Notes under the pieces: generated by a model
What the model was told of the DNA's origin: nothing
Seen by the model: the letters and a program-made list of their open reading frames with translations, nothing else
Database searches by the model: none
From: Harmonia axyridis
Taxonomy: Eukaryota; Arthropoda; Insecta; Coleoptera; Coccinellidae
Assembly: GCF_914767665.1 (NCBI RefSeq)
Contig: NC_059502.1
Coordinates: 12,028,001 to 12,092,000, forward strand
Length of the DNA stretch: 64,000 nt
Direction of reading: 5' to 3'
Part shown: piece after piece, positions 11,669 through 23,104 of the stretch
How positions within the stretch are numbered: position 1 is the stretch's first letter
How the letters are laid out: the number at the start of each line of letters is the position of its first letter
Program-made: the position numbers and the translations under genes

Positions 11669-12961
11669 TGGACAATCAATAAAATGGTTCACTAGTCCCA
11701 CGAAGTAACTTCTGATTTTTTCTAAGGATTATGGAAAATTCTACGAAAATGTTTCGAAAAAAAGTTTTTAAGGCGAGATCGAAATTGGGCTAATCAGAGA
11801 TCGTCAATTTTGGCGCCGCTAACCGATTTTGCGTAGACCTCACAGTTTTGAGGAAAATCGAAAACGAAAATTGGGAAAAAATTTAATTTCCATCCAAAAA
11901 TCGTTATATCTCCTGAATTATTCGTCACAGAACCCTCAAATAAAAACGTTTTTCAAACATCAAGTTCCGATCTAACACATACTGAGGTTTCAAGGGCGTA
12001 GCTGACGTCTAGGAAAAGTTACAGCCTCTGGAATATTATCAATTTTTTTCTCGAAAATTTCAGATGTTTACCTATAATTTCTGAAATAATATACTGATCG
12101 GCCAACTGCGAGCATTTTCGTGATCTACATAGTCGAATCAATCAATAGAATGGTACAACAGTCCCATGGAGGAACTTTTAATTTTTTTCAATTTTCTAAG
12201 GGTTAGGTATAGAAAATTTTACGAAAATTTTTCGACAGAAATTTTTTCAGGTGAGATCGAAATTCGGCTAATCAGGGATCGTCAATTCTGGCACCGCTCA
12301 CCGATTTTGCTTAGACCTCACAGTTTTGAGGAAATTCAACCTCAAAATTTGGAAAAAAATTGATTTTTCATCTAAAACTCGTTATATGTCCTAAATTATT
12401 CGTCACAGACCACTCAAATAAGAACGTTTTTTGAACATTGGGTTCTGATCTGAAATATAGTGAGATTTCAAGGGCGTAGCTTACGTCCAGGAGAAGTTGC
12501 AGCCTCGGGAATTTTCATCCATTTTTTTTCGAAAATTTCATATTTTTACCTATAATTTCTTATATAATGTACTAATCGCCAAACTGCAAGCATTTTCGTG
12601 ATCTACATAGTCGAATCAATCAATAGAATGGTATTGTACCATTCTATTGATTGAAATGATGGAACATTTAATTTTTTTCAATTTTCTAAGGGTTAGGTTG
12701 GAAAATTTTACGAAAATTTTTCGACAAAAATTTTTCAGGTGAGATCGGAATTCGGCTAATCAGGAATCGTCAATTCTGGCACCGCTCACCGATTTTGCGC
12801 GGACCTCACAGTTTTGAGGAAATTCGAACTCGAAATTTGGGAAAAAATCGAATTTCCATACTAAAATCTTTGTATCTCCAAAATTATTCGTTACAGACCC
12901 CTCAAATAAAAACGTTTTTTGAACAGCGGGTTCTGATCTGAAACATAGTGAGGTTTCAAAT
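11669..12961 (+). repeat. Tandem repeat, three copies of about 480 bp
   Basis: The landmark GACCTCACAGTTTTGAG occurs at about 11,836, 12,314 and 12,802, giving periods of 478 and 488 bp. Each copy shares the ordered blocks CAATCAATA-AATGG, TTTTCTAAGG, GAGATCG, CTAATCAG, ATCGTCAATT, CCGATTTTGC and GAGGTTTCAA. Copy 3 stops after TGAGGTTTCAAA (about 12,961). There is no coding frame. It is a short local satellite, probably grown by unequal exchange. Confidence 0.85.
12617..12653. repeat. Perfect 17-bp hairpin at a copy junction
   Basis: CAATCAATAGAATGGTA (12,617-12,633) is followed, after TTG, by its exact reverse complement (12,637-12,653). The left arm is the start word of the 480-bp repeat unit, so the hairpin arose by a local inverted duplication at the boundary of repeat copy 3. 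Confidence 0.9.
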
Positions 12962-13756
12962 AAATATCTAATGTTCCTTCATTTTTTTCTCCATTAAAGT
13001 GTTCGTATGGGTTGAAAGTTGTGCATGAACAAAACTGTAATGGTCGACCTTCATTCGGTGACAAATTTCATCAGGTACCATCGTCTCAAAGTAAATGAGT
13101 CATGACAAAGTGCACATTCTGGAAACCTCTTCAGACTAACTGATTTTTCAAAAAAAAATTTTTTCCCGAAAATTTCTGCTTTCCTGTGAAGAAGATACGA
13201 CCTTGCCAAAAAAGTACCACACGAACCACCTTCCCTATTCAAAAAATTTAGAGGGTTGATGAGGATGGCATAGGGTGCAACAAAAAACCTTCAAAAATGC
13301 ATAAAAATTTGGTAAAAGAGAATCAAATATTGACCTGTTTCAGGATTTTTTTGCCAAATATTTTTCTTCGAAGGAAATGAATTTGTTCTATAATTTTGAC
13401 GCGCACTGTATATATATTCAGAGTCAAAAGTCAGGTCGAATTTTTTCCATTTTCGTTGATCGACCAGAGTTTCCGCAATGCTGCGGTTTTCTTATTCGAT
13501 AAGGGGGGACCCTATATCAGATTAGCTGAACATTCGGTTTGGAGAATGGCCGAATGAAGGAGCAGTAAGAATGGCAGCTTCTTCTGTAATTCTAACAAAT
13601 ATTGTTATGTGTTTCTTTTGGAAGTTTGCCGAAGCAATGGGTCTCTTTCTCGCTGCTAGCATACTAATCTCGGGTTGGACGGAATTTAACTTGGTTGATT
13701 AAGGAGAGGGGATATGCTTGAATGTGAATTATTTCTAGATGTCGGTTGTGTATAAA
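12962..13756. other. No gene seen
   Basis: AT-rich sequence. A CGCGCACTGTA word near 13,403-13,413 resembles the right end of a TA-flanked Tc1/mariner-type element (CAGTGCGCG inward on the minus strand), but I found no matching left end. Confidence 0.4.
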
Positions 13757-13842
13757 GGGTTTTCCATCATATAGAATGTTTATAATGGCAATACTATGTG
13801 TTTATTTTTTGACATTTCTTATGTCATTTTTGTTCAGTAGGT
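13757..13842 (-). repeat. Short dispersed repeat C, copy 1
   Basis: This shares the block GACATTTCTTATGTCATTTTTGT plus a flanking TATAATGGCA-AC with reverse-complemented copies at 41,893-41,989 and 50,778-50,874, all ending near GGGTTTTCC. At about 90-100 bp and non-coding, it is a very short MITE or SINE-like repeat. Confidence 0.7.
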
Positions 13843-14072
13843 TCTGCCATTTAATCATGGGGAGGTACAAACTTTAACAAAGTTCAGGGCATGTTTTATC
13901 AATATCATTGCTGGTATCACTTCAAAATTTTTGTATAATAGCACTTTATTTTTGATAAAACAATTTCTAAAAGTCGTTGAATCTTTTCATGATTGAATTG
14001 CATATTATACTGAACCCAATCGACACTTTTAAAAAAAAAAGAAGGGTTCTCAATTTTTTTTCAATGAATTCG

Positions 14073-14185
14073 TTAATAATGTGTTTGTCCACCGCAATTA
14101 TCTATACACTACCCAACACGTCTCGGCATTGATTCAAAAAGATGGTCTATTTCCTCTTGAGGGATACTATCCCAAGCTAGCTGTA
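14073..14185 (-). pseudogene. Tc1-like transposase, C-terminal piece
   Basis: Minus-strand translation gives LAWDSIPQEEIDHLFESMPRR, then an in-frame TAG after VG and ...CGGQTHY before TAA at 14,073-14,075. This is the conserved tail of Tc1 transposases (usually W..IP.E....L..SMPRR...CI...GG.T.Y). The upstream part of the same gene lies at 15,357-15,490. The gene was split by the foldback element at 14,186-15,356: removing that element and one TA rejoins the two pieces in the same frame. Confidence 0.85.
14184..14185. other. TA target duplication, left
   Basis: The TA dinucleotide directly precedes CAGTGCATCCC. Its partner is at 15,357-15,358. TA duplication is the hallmark of Tc1/mariner (ITm) insertion. 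Confidence 0.8.
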
Positions 14186-15356
14186 CAGTGCATCCCATTT
14201 TGGGTGAGACAGCCAGGTTTCTCGTTTGTTATTTAAGATAGAGCCTTGCGGTTTTCACGTTCCTGTCCTACTTTTTCGTGAAACTCAAGTTGGTCTAATC
14301 AGCTTTTGCATAACTGTTTCCGTTCAAGAGATACAGGGCGATTTTAGAAATTGATACTTTTCGGACCCCTCCTTTATCTCCGTAGATATTAGAAATAATG
14401 CTGAGGTAAGAACTACGTCTGAATCAGAATTCTGCGTAGAATCCAGTGGCGTACTCAATTTTTTTTTTCGGGGTATGGTTTTGAAGATTCAACACAAACC
14501 TATATTTTTTTTTAATGGAACACCCTATATAATATTACTTCGTTGAATTCGTTATTTTTTTCCCTTCAAAATGATGCATGATACTATGTAAGTAGGATGT
14601 TCAGAAATGTTAAAAAACACTAAAACATCAAATAATGATGATTTTTTGTAAATGGGCCATGAATTTCCTAAGTTTCAATAAGAGGATTATTACTTTTGAT
14701 TTTTAAAAGTAGTAGGTCATTGATGATACAAACATCCTTGTTGTTATTATGGCTACAATGCATTTGGGAGCATTGTTTTATGAAGTAGGCATTGGAGAGA
14801 AAAAAACCAATCTGATATACCTGTCATCGCTATGGATTATTGTTAACAATTATTGATTCTTTTTTTATGTGGGAAATCCATTGCCCATTAACAAAAAATC
14901 ATCATTATTTGATGTTTTAGTGTTTTTTCAACATTTCTGAACATCCTACCTACATAGTATCATACATCATTTTGAAGGGAAAAAATAACGTATTCAACGA
15001 AGTAATGATATATATGGTGTTCCATTAGAAAAAATATAGGTTTGTGTTGAATCTACAAAACCATACCCCGAAAAAAAAATTGAGTACCTACGCCACTGGA
15101 TTCTACGCAGAATTCTGATTCAGACGTAGTTTTTACCTCATCATTATTTCTAATATCTACGGAGATAAAGGAGGGTTCCGAAAAGTATCGATTTCTAAAA
15201 TCGCCCTGTATCTCTTGAACGGAAACAGTTATGCAAAATCTGATTAGACCAACTTGAGTTTCACGAAAAAGTAGGAAAGGAACGTGAAAACCTCAAGGCT
15301 CTATCTTAAATAACAAACGAGAAACGTGGCTGTCTCACCCAAAATGGGATGCACTG
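14186..15356. mobile_element. Foldback MITE with TA target site duplication
   Basis: The element starts CAGTGCATCCC and ends GGGATGCACTG. The two arms (14,186-14,669 and 14,873-15,356) are inverted copies of each other over about 480 bp with scattered mismatches and small indels, around a unique spacer of about 200 bp. It contains no transposase. The TA duplication and CAGTG terminus indicate mobilisation by a Tc1/mariner-type transposase. It is inserted in a Tc1-type transposase gene on the minus strand. A GTGGCGTA word in each arm (CCAGTGGCGTA) recurs elsewhere in the window. Confidence 0.9.
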
Positions 15357-15490
15357 TACTTCTTGTCTCCCTTGGGGGATGGGGTAAATTTCCAAGCCTT
15401 CTACCCATTCCAAAATATGCTCTATGGGCGAAAATCGGGGGATCTGGACGGCCATGGCAAAAGATTCACATGGGACGCTTCGAAAAACTA
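15357..15490 (-). pseudogene. Tc1-like transposase, DDE-domain piece
   Basis: Minus-strand translation reads PWPSRSPDFRPIEHILEW followed by VEGLEIYPIPQGRQE up to the insertion point. WPSRSPD..PIEH is the hallmark of the third catalytic region in Tc1 transposases (W P A R S P D L N P I E H), where the key acidic residue is the E of PIEH. No upstream D-D part is recognisable beyond about 15,490. The gene continues at 14,073-14,185 on the far side of the foldback insertion. Confidence 0.8.
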
Positions 15491-16221
15491 ACTCAATAAA
15501 CCACTGCAGAAAAACAAAAAGAGATTTTTAGTCTCAAGTGCATATTGTTGAAGTCCACATTTATTCAATAGGATTAATGAAAAATACCATATCATAACTT
15601 CTTGGCCAGCATACTTGAATATTTGAAGATTCATCTCCTATCGGTGGAGAAATTTCCCGAATACCACTCTCCATCAAACTCAACCCTCATTCAATAAGTC
15701 GAAGACACAAGTGAAGAAAAATCCGCATTCCAATTGGACCGCTATTGCCATTCCTCGATAATTTCGGAGTTCTGGAAGACAAGTCCCTGCGATCCGGAGC
15801 AGAATGGACCAGACAGTTTTCCCATGCAAGTTGGAAAAGCGGACAAGAAATAATTGAAAGAGACAACAATGGAGAACGTCCGACTGCAGTTATCCAACTT
15901 GTCTAGTTGGCGTATAGACTGCGCTATGCTATCCCTTTTTTCCTTTTTTGGACCTTTTTGTTTCAGACGTCGTCGTACTTTTTTTTCTCCCAGGGTCTTT
16001 ATTTCAACGTCGGCAAAGCGTTACTACGTGAATTATACTGCTTTGTGGTTCTTCTTGATGACTGAAGTTATTTCCTCTTCTTTGAGATTTTTATGGTTTT
16101 AGAACGGGGAATCATTATCCGTCTGAAATTCATTCTTTTTGGGAGCGTCGTTCCCAAACAGAGCGCTATGTCAACTGTCGCACGAAAAACCTAGAAAATC
16201 CTATTATAGAGATTCCGAATA
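15491..16221. other. No gene seen
   Basis: Short overlapping frames only (82 codons at 15,854 without ATG support). No recognisable domain or repeat structure. Confidence 0.4.
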
Positions 16222-17132
16222 CAGGGTGATTCACTGGGATGGCCTATTAGATGTTCATGTAGAACTAATCATAATTTTGAGCTAACAATTTGCATATTGA
16301 TGTTTTCGACAATGATCTTTCTCCCTCAAATATTTTCAGATCTCTAGAACTTCCGGTTATACCGAAAACAGACTACTTCTTCCTTATTTCAAAAGGCACA
16401 CCCAGTATATTATTGTATCATTAGAAAGCTTTTTTGATGACAATTTCGGCAATATGTCATACCTTGGGTAAAAACTCAATGGTTCATGAGTTAATGGGAT
16501 TCTTATGAAAAAAATGGTGGCGATGAATACTCACATTTTTTTGAATATTTCGGCAGAAAAAACTTTTTTCGAAAATTTTTTTTTCTTATTCGATTCTGCA
16601 AATACGTAGTATTATAAGACTGTTTGCAGTTTGGACCAAAAATGTACAGGGTGTTCATAAGAACATGCACTTGGACAACTCTAATTCATAAAAACTCAAG
16701 ATTTTCGAAATAGAACCTATATTTTTTATTATTTCAGTCGATTCTACGTACAAAAAAAGGGGGGGTTACTTAAGCAAACCTAATACTTTAAATAAATATT
16801 TAAGAGTTATTGGGGAAGAAAAAAGACCTCATCGCCTCCATTTTTTTTATAAGAATCCCATTAACTCATGAACCATTGAGTTTTTACCCAAGGTATGAGA
16901 TATTGCCGAAATTGTCATCAAAAAAGCTATCAAATGAAGCAATAATATATTGGGTGCACCATTTGAAATGAGGAATTAGTAGACTGTTTCCGGTAAAACC
17001 GGAAGTTCTAGAGATTTGAATATATTTTAGGGAGAAAGATCATTGTCCCAAATCCATTATGCAAATTTTCAGCTCGAAATTATGATTACTTTTCCATAAA
17101 CGTCTAATAGGCCATCTGGGTGAATCACCCTG
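16222..17132. mobile_element. Foldback MITE with CAGGGTG ends
   Basis: CAGGGTGATTCAC (16,222) and its inverse GTGAATCACCCTG (ending 17,132) bound two arms of roughly 300 bp (16,222-16,533 and 16,828-17,132). The arms match as inverted copies at perhaps 85%, including GGATGGCCTATTAGA-type, TCTAGAACTTCCGGTT and ACTCATGAACCATTGAG blocks. The left flank is TA and the right flank CA, so a mutated TA duplication is likely. A further ACAGGGTGTTCATAAG word inside the loop (16,648) looks like the end of another MITE. No coding capacity. Confidence 0.85.
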
Positions 17133-18960
17133 CACTCAGAAATCTTGGTTTCAGTTAATTTCAAAAATACGTATTAAAAATATAATTCACATTGATCGCA
17201 TAAATAGAAAAGGAGGCAATTGAAAAAGAATATCGAAAGAAAACTCAATATGTTAGTGACAACAGATTCTTCTTATTATATCATATCACAAATTCAAGCT
17301 TTTGCCAAATTTTGTGTTAGTCACCTCATCAGAACCATAGAAAATTCAAGCAGAATATCAAAATACCTTAAAATACGCTGAGAGAAACCCCGATGTAAAA
17401 AATCTCAATTTCTTGTGTGATGAAAAGTGTTTCATAATGGTGCACTTTGTGTACTTACTTTTTTAAATTCATATTGCTAGTTGAACGTGTAAATTCATAA
17501 ACATTTGATTTACTTATGTTTGATGTTAAATCTTTTGCATTGAATAACAACGATGATATATTATTTATTGGTTTGAAGGACAGAGTCAAGTTAAATTTGG
17601 AAAAACTATTTCATCATGATCAAGTCACTAGAACCAATGAATATTCGAGCAGTAAACAAAAAAAAATCACTAATATCTCCGTGACAACAAATGGGTCTGG
17701 GTTGAAATTAAATGTGGAGATATATTTGAAATGGTGAATTTCAGGAGAATCCATCCATCAGAATTTTTCAACTAGATCAAATAAAAAAATAAAATCATAT
17801 CTCACATTGAAAACATAGTTCTGCGGTTTCCAAACGGCGCATCAGTGACCTCTTGCGCTCAAAAGTCAGTGCTTTTCTTGAGTTTTGTTTCGATTGGGTA
17901 TTGAGCTCGGTTCCAGAACATGAATGCAGTGGCGTATGCACCTTAGAATAGTTTATTGTGACATAAACATGGATCGCAGAGGCTGAAGCCTGTACGGGAT
18001 ATACAATTAACATATAAACAATATAATGTAATATTGTCTTTCGAATATGATCGAATGTTGATATGAAGTTTTTGTTCTGAAAATTTAACACGGAAATACA
18101 AAAGCAAAGAATACATTGGACTAGATGGAAGCTTATCTATCGACTCATTTTTTTTCGCGTCGAACATTCTGTGTAGTGTTCACAGTTCGTAAACTTGAGG
18201 CAGCGCCAGCAACGGTCAACGATCGAATAATGAAAAATTTTGGTGGATGCGCTGATAAAATAATGCTGGTGAATTGTTAATGGTACATTTATGTCAAATA
18301 AAATGTTTTAGCTGATGAAACTCAGAAACTGAAACATTGTTCTCGATTGAATATTGTCTAGGATTGTAAAATTTTCTTTCCTCATTCAATTGGATCGTCG
18401 ATACTTAGTTGTTTTATCAGCTTCGATAATGCGTCAGCAGACTGATTGACTTTTCCTGAGAGATATTTTGGCACATTATAACTCATCAATGAAGTATCAC
18501 CATTATCTGCATTAACTCACTTCATTCACATGAGTAAGCGAAAATTTATGATAGGAATAAAGTACACTATTAATTTCATATCAGAATGACTCGTGATAAA
18601 TTTTTCAGGGAATAGTAGAAGAAGATATAGATTGATGAATAGTGGCCCTCATTTTTTTTGCACATGATTCACTTCTTGCCAATTTATCGTTGAACCCAAA
18701 CGAAGTTTTGTGAACCTGAATATTCATGCTAATTTTCGACTTTATGCAGATTCAAGAAGATGAACCATAACAATAACAAAATCCATTTAATTTTCACCTT
18801 GTTTAGGAATTTTCAGCAACAATTTTCTTATTTTTCGTTACAGGTAATGAATTCTGCTTGGAGAAAGATCAATAAAATAAACACGTTCTTACAAACTCAA
18901 CAAATCTATAGTTAGCTTACTTATTGTTCTAGATTAAACATTGAAAATTTCATAAAATGT
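17133..18960. other. No gene seen
   Basis: AT-rich, with frames under 100 codons on both strands and no recognisable protein. Confidence 0.5.
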
Positions 18961-19127
18961 GATCAAGGATTGCTGAATTTTCTTCATCACATGATGAAAG
19001 AGTCGAGAGGTTTATTTTATACAAAATATTATTGGATGCAGTTGTCGTTGCACCATGGCCGAAAGTTCAATAACTCGATTCTCTTGCGCGATCTGTCTTA
19101 CCGCCATCGTTACTTGGGCTTTCCAGC

Positions 19128-19344
19128 GCTAGATGGCACAACCTCTGCCCACTTTTCCAACTTATGGCATGGCTGCTCGTGTACTCAATTTTGTTGTTTC
19201 CCATTAGAAATGTCGCCGATTTTCATGTTTTCCTCGGGTTTCGGAGTTATTTTTCGCGCTGTGAGTGTTTTTTAATCCGTGTTTCATTAACCTCGTGTTA
19301 GTTCAGTTGTAGAACATCAGTTTTTCACGATATTATCGGTAAGT
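19128..19344 (+). promoter_or_regulatory. Candidate promoter and noncoding first exon
   Basis: In an otherwise AT-rich block, 19,030-19,300 is richer in GC and contains GCGCTAGATGGCAC. An arthropod initiator word TCAGTT lies at 19,303-19,308, and a strong 5' splice donor CG|GTAAGT at 19,338/19,339 follows 34 bases later. Together they could be the start and first, noncoding exon of a gene whose body lies downstream or outside the window. No TATA or DPE match is obvious. RNA data would be needed to confirm it. Confidence 0.25.
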
Positions 19345-22300
19345 TTGACAGATTTCTTGGTTATGATTTTTTCCAATTTGTTGATAATAGCATTTGTTTA
19401 TGTTTATCATAACCTCTAAGTTCACCAAATTTTGATATTAATATGAACAAATTACCACCAACCTACGTTTCTTTTTCGAATTGAAATTTTTTGCACTATA
19501 CATCATTAATAGATTTGTCAATTGAGATGATTATTAAATCTTAAACAATACATCTGGTCAGGAATGTTGAAATCAGCGTGGGAGTGGAATAACAACAAAA
19601 AGAGATTGTTATATGGATAATTGAAATCAATTTCTCATTCCAAGAACCAATGTTTTCTTGGCTTTCTATCTAGAGGGCAAGAGGTTATTTTAAATAGACA
19701 TAAGATTCTGAAGGGAATAGTGATTCTATATTGATTCTCATATGTTATCCTCTTATTCTACTAAAAAAAATCAGAAATCATACTTTGAGGTTATGTACAT
19801 CCAGTTTCTCCACATATTCTGCCTTCAATTTATTATTTTGGGAATGCTAGAATGAATCTTCAAAAGTTGATTTAATCATATATATGTTCTCTTTAATAAT
19901 TATGTTTAATGAGGAATATAATCGAAATATTTCAATGTGATATACTGAATGTTTGAATTAGTGATTCATATGTTTAATATCTGCCACTGATTCATACTTG
20001 GTGAATTCTCGTTTAAATGAAAGGGAATCTCTTTTAGATCATTTTTACCTTGAAGTTAGTTCAGGTCTAGAACTCTTTCTCCTGTATGTTTATATACAGT
20101 ATGGCCAGTATGGGAAATTGAAGGAATGTAATTTTTATATGGGTTGTTTTAGTTTTGAGAGGTGGAAAGTGAACAACAGCAACAGTTTGAACATAAGGAT
20201 GTTTTTCTCAACTGAAATATAATATAAACTGAGTACAACAGTTGAGTCACTGTATGTATAAGATATCACATTTCAATGATTGAGAGTGAGTTTTGAAGCA
20301 TTATGAGTCGTTGTAGAAACTATTTGAATTAATTTTTCATGAATTATCTCGCTGTTTCTAGTAGGTATACAAATTACAACAATGGTTGCATATTTTCTGA
20401 CATTCTCAATAATATTCTGAAAAGATCATAATGCATCGAGTGGAATTTTCAAAATTAAAAGTATTCAACAATAAAGTACGAAATTTTGCTTGAACAAACA
20501 TACGGGTTAACCCTAAAAGCTGAGTTCTCTCTTCAATTTTTAACTGTGCATGTACCTAATGACAGGAAAAGAATATGCTGTCTGAACTCTCAACTGATTA
20601 AAATAGAATATAAGCATCCTTGTCTTAATGTGACAAATTGGTCTTCATTTAGAATCATCTTTAAAATCTGCCGTATGTGTCGCAAAGAGGAACTCAGCAC
20701 TTTAAATGTCAAATCCATATTTGTATTTGTTTTTAAGTCCCATAGCTATCTATTGTTTCGGGCATCTAGTTGAAAAAATCCTACATGTAATATTGCATTA
20801 TTGTCTGAAGGAGAAATCTCTATTGTATTCAAATTCAGCTCAAGTCGATTAATGGAGTGACTTACTAGCTCCCATACTAAATTAAAATACTTGAGAATTG
20901 CAAAAGCTGCATTTCAAAGGCAATAATAAAAAAAAAATGAGTGCGAAGAAAGAACAAGAAATTTTTAATGTACCTACTTGAAAAAAAATATTGAACATAT
21001 TTCAGTAATCCTCCAAATTCTGTATTTTCAGTGTTTGACATCAGTAGTGAATGTTATGACTATTCAAATGTGTGCAATACTACCTATTTAGCTCATATAC
21101 ACATGAAAAATACGTAAGAGTAATTTGAGAATAATTTTGTTTGTATTTCGTTTTTAGTCGTTTTCTTTTCCAGTTGAAATGCTTGATAATTTATTATCAA
21201 TTACTTGGGTGATACAATCACCAACTTTATTTAAAAATTGAAAGGATATATGGTGAACAATTCAAACAAAAATCTTAGACCCATAAAATTCGATCCATGT
21301 TGCTAGATCATATGCTAATCTGAATGGTTTGAAGTAAACGAAACATCCTAAAAATATTGATGCATCTTCCTCTTTAATTGGCATCGTTAATGAGAAAATA
21401 TGCTGAACGATAACTAATGAATAGTGAACCGAAAGATCGCCATTCCAGGCTATTAAGATATGTAGCTGTATTGATAGAACAATAAGATCAAGAGGTCGAG
21501 TAATGATTGTGAATTGTGATATAATACGTTAAAGGTTCGCACACACATAACAATTCGAGTCAACAACAAACAGGGCCATGTAAAGGTCAATTAGTATAAG
21601 AACGTTCGATCATCTGGAAACAGTGCAATTCTTCTTTTACTGATTTATTGATTATTGTCATCGTAAGTTCGACTAATGTCATTCAAAATATTAAGTGGAG
21701 TAGGTACATAGAGGAATTCATCCGAAGCAATTCAAATTTTGTCAGTACAAAAGCAACAAAGCCAAATGTTCGAAGATGTAAACAATCAATCACCACAACA
21801 GTGATAAACAAAATTTCATCGATGGAAAAAATCAAAGCTCATTAAAAACAATTTTGAAGGAAATATGAAGGCACTTATTCAGAAATATTGTTCTTCGATA
21901 GATACTAAGGTGCTGTTCTTGATGATACTGAAATTCATACTTACCACAAGAATAATCCATGAGAAATCTTGTAAGTTTGTGTCCTTATTCTACTGACATT
22001 TGTTCTAATAATTACTCCTTGTTCCGTGTCTTGTGAAAATTTTATGTGTCATAGAAAATTCATGGGTTGGATCGATGTTGAAGATTCATTGTTAGGTATA
22101 ATTTCATTATTTCTGCTGGTCCGTAGTAGGGAATTTCATTGTGAAAATCATTTAATTCCTAACCTCAGATAGTGAATAGTATAACATACAAATTTATGCA
22201 ATCTATTATATCTACAACATAAGTAGCAATCGACAACATAAGGTGCGTAATTACAAAAAAAATATATATAATTTCATTGAGTGAGAAAGTTTCTGTTACA

Positions 22301-23104
22301 AATCAGATGGCGAAAGCTTAGAGAGACTTCGAAAAGGATGAACTAACAATTTGAGACAGTGGGGACGAAGAAAATATCGGCTATTACTTCCGAACTCAAA
22401 AAGGGAGGAGGAGATAAAGTAGTTGAGATATTCTTTAGCAGATTTTCGCAACCTTTTGTCTAGTCCGGTATTCTAGCGCCACCATACTGTGATTTATGCA
22501 AATAAAACAAAAAGTATTGCTCTCATAAATTTACTGCGTGACACATGGATCTGTTTTACTTAAAAACGCTCGGTTGTGCCATTGGATATCATAATTTAAT
22601 CAACATTATTCTATAGTATGGAAACAAACATATATTACATTCGCTGATGAAAAATTCCTGGCTGAATATAATTTCTGTGGTCGTAAAAACTTTAACCTTT
22701 GTATAGAGGATTTTATTATTTGGCAGAGGGGTGTCAATGCAGATTCTTTGTTCTTTCTTCATTATCCTCGCTGCGGCAATTGTCACGCTGTTTTTCATTA
22801 TGGATATAGCCTAAGTGGAGAAAGGATGTCCGAAATAATCAACAGTTCCATTTTTCTATCAGGTTCTTTGAAATTCCTTCCGAAAGTTCCCAAACATACA
22901 AGATCTGAAAATTCGAACTAAACGTCAAATTCTCGATCGAAAGATCTCCTTTGATTCAATCGTATCGTATGTATTTTGGTAATGAAAGCTTCCATAGTAT
23001 GTTTGGATTGATATTGGTAGGTGGAAATGAAACACACTATTTTCTAATTTATTCTTTGGCGATCGATTTTTTATTCTTAAACCATCATCAGGCCAGGCCA
23101 TATG
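19345..23104. other. No gene seen
   Basis: This is the longest quiet segment of the window. It is AT-rich and none of its frames (up to 95 codons) has a recognisable domain. If the 19.3-kb donor is real, this could be intronic. Confidence 0.45.

Noticed and set aside
18970..19275. 101-codon frame upstream of the 19.3-kb donor
   Set aside because: TTG start, no domain. The promoter-like signals lie downstream of it, so it is not the transcript's coding part.
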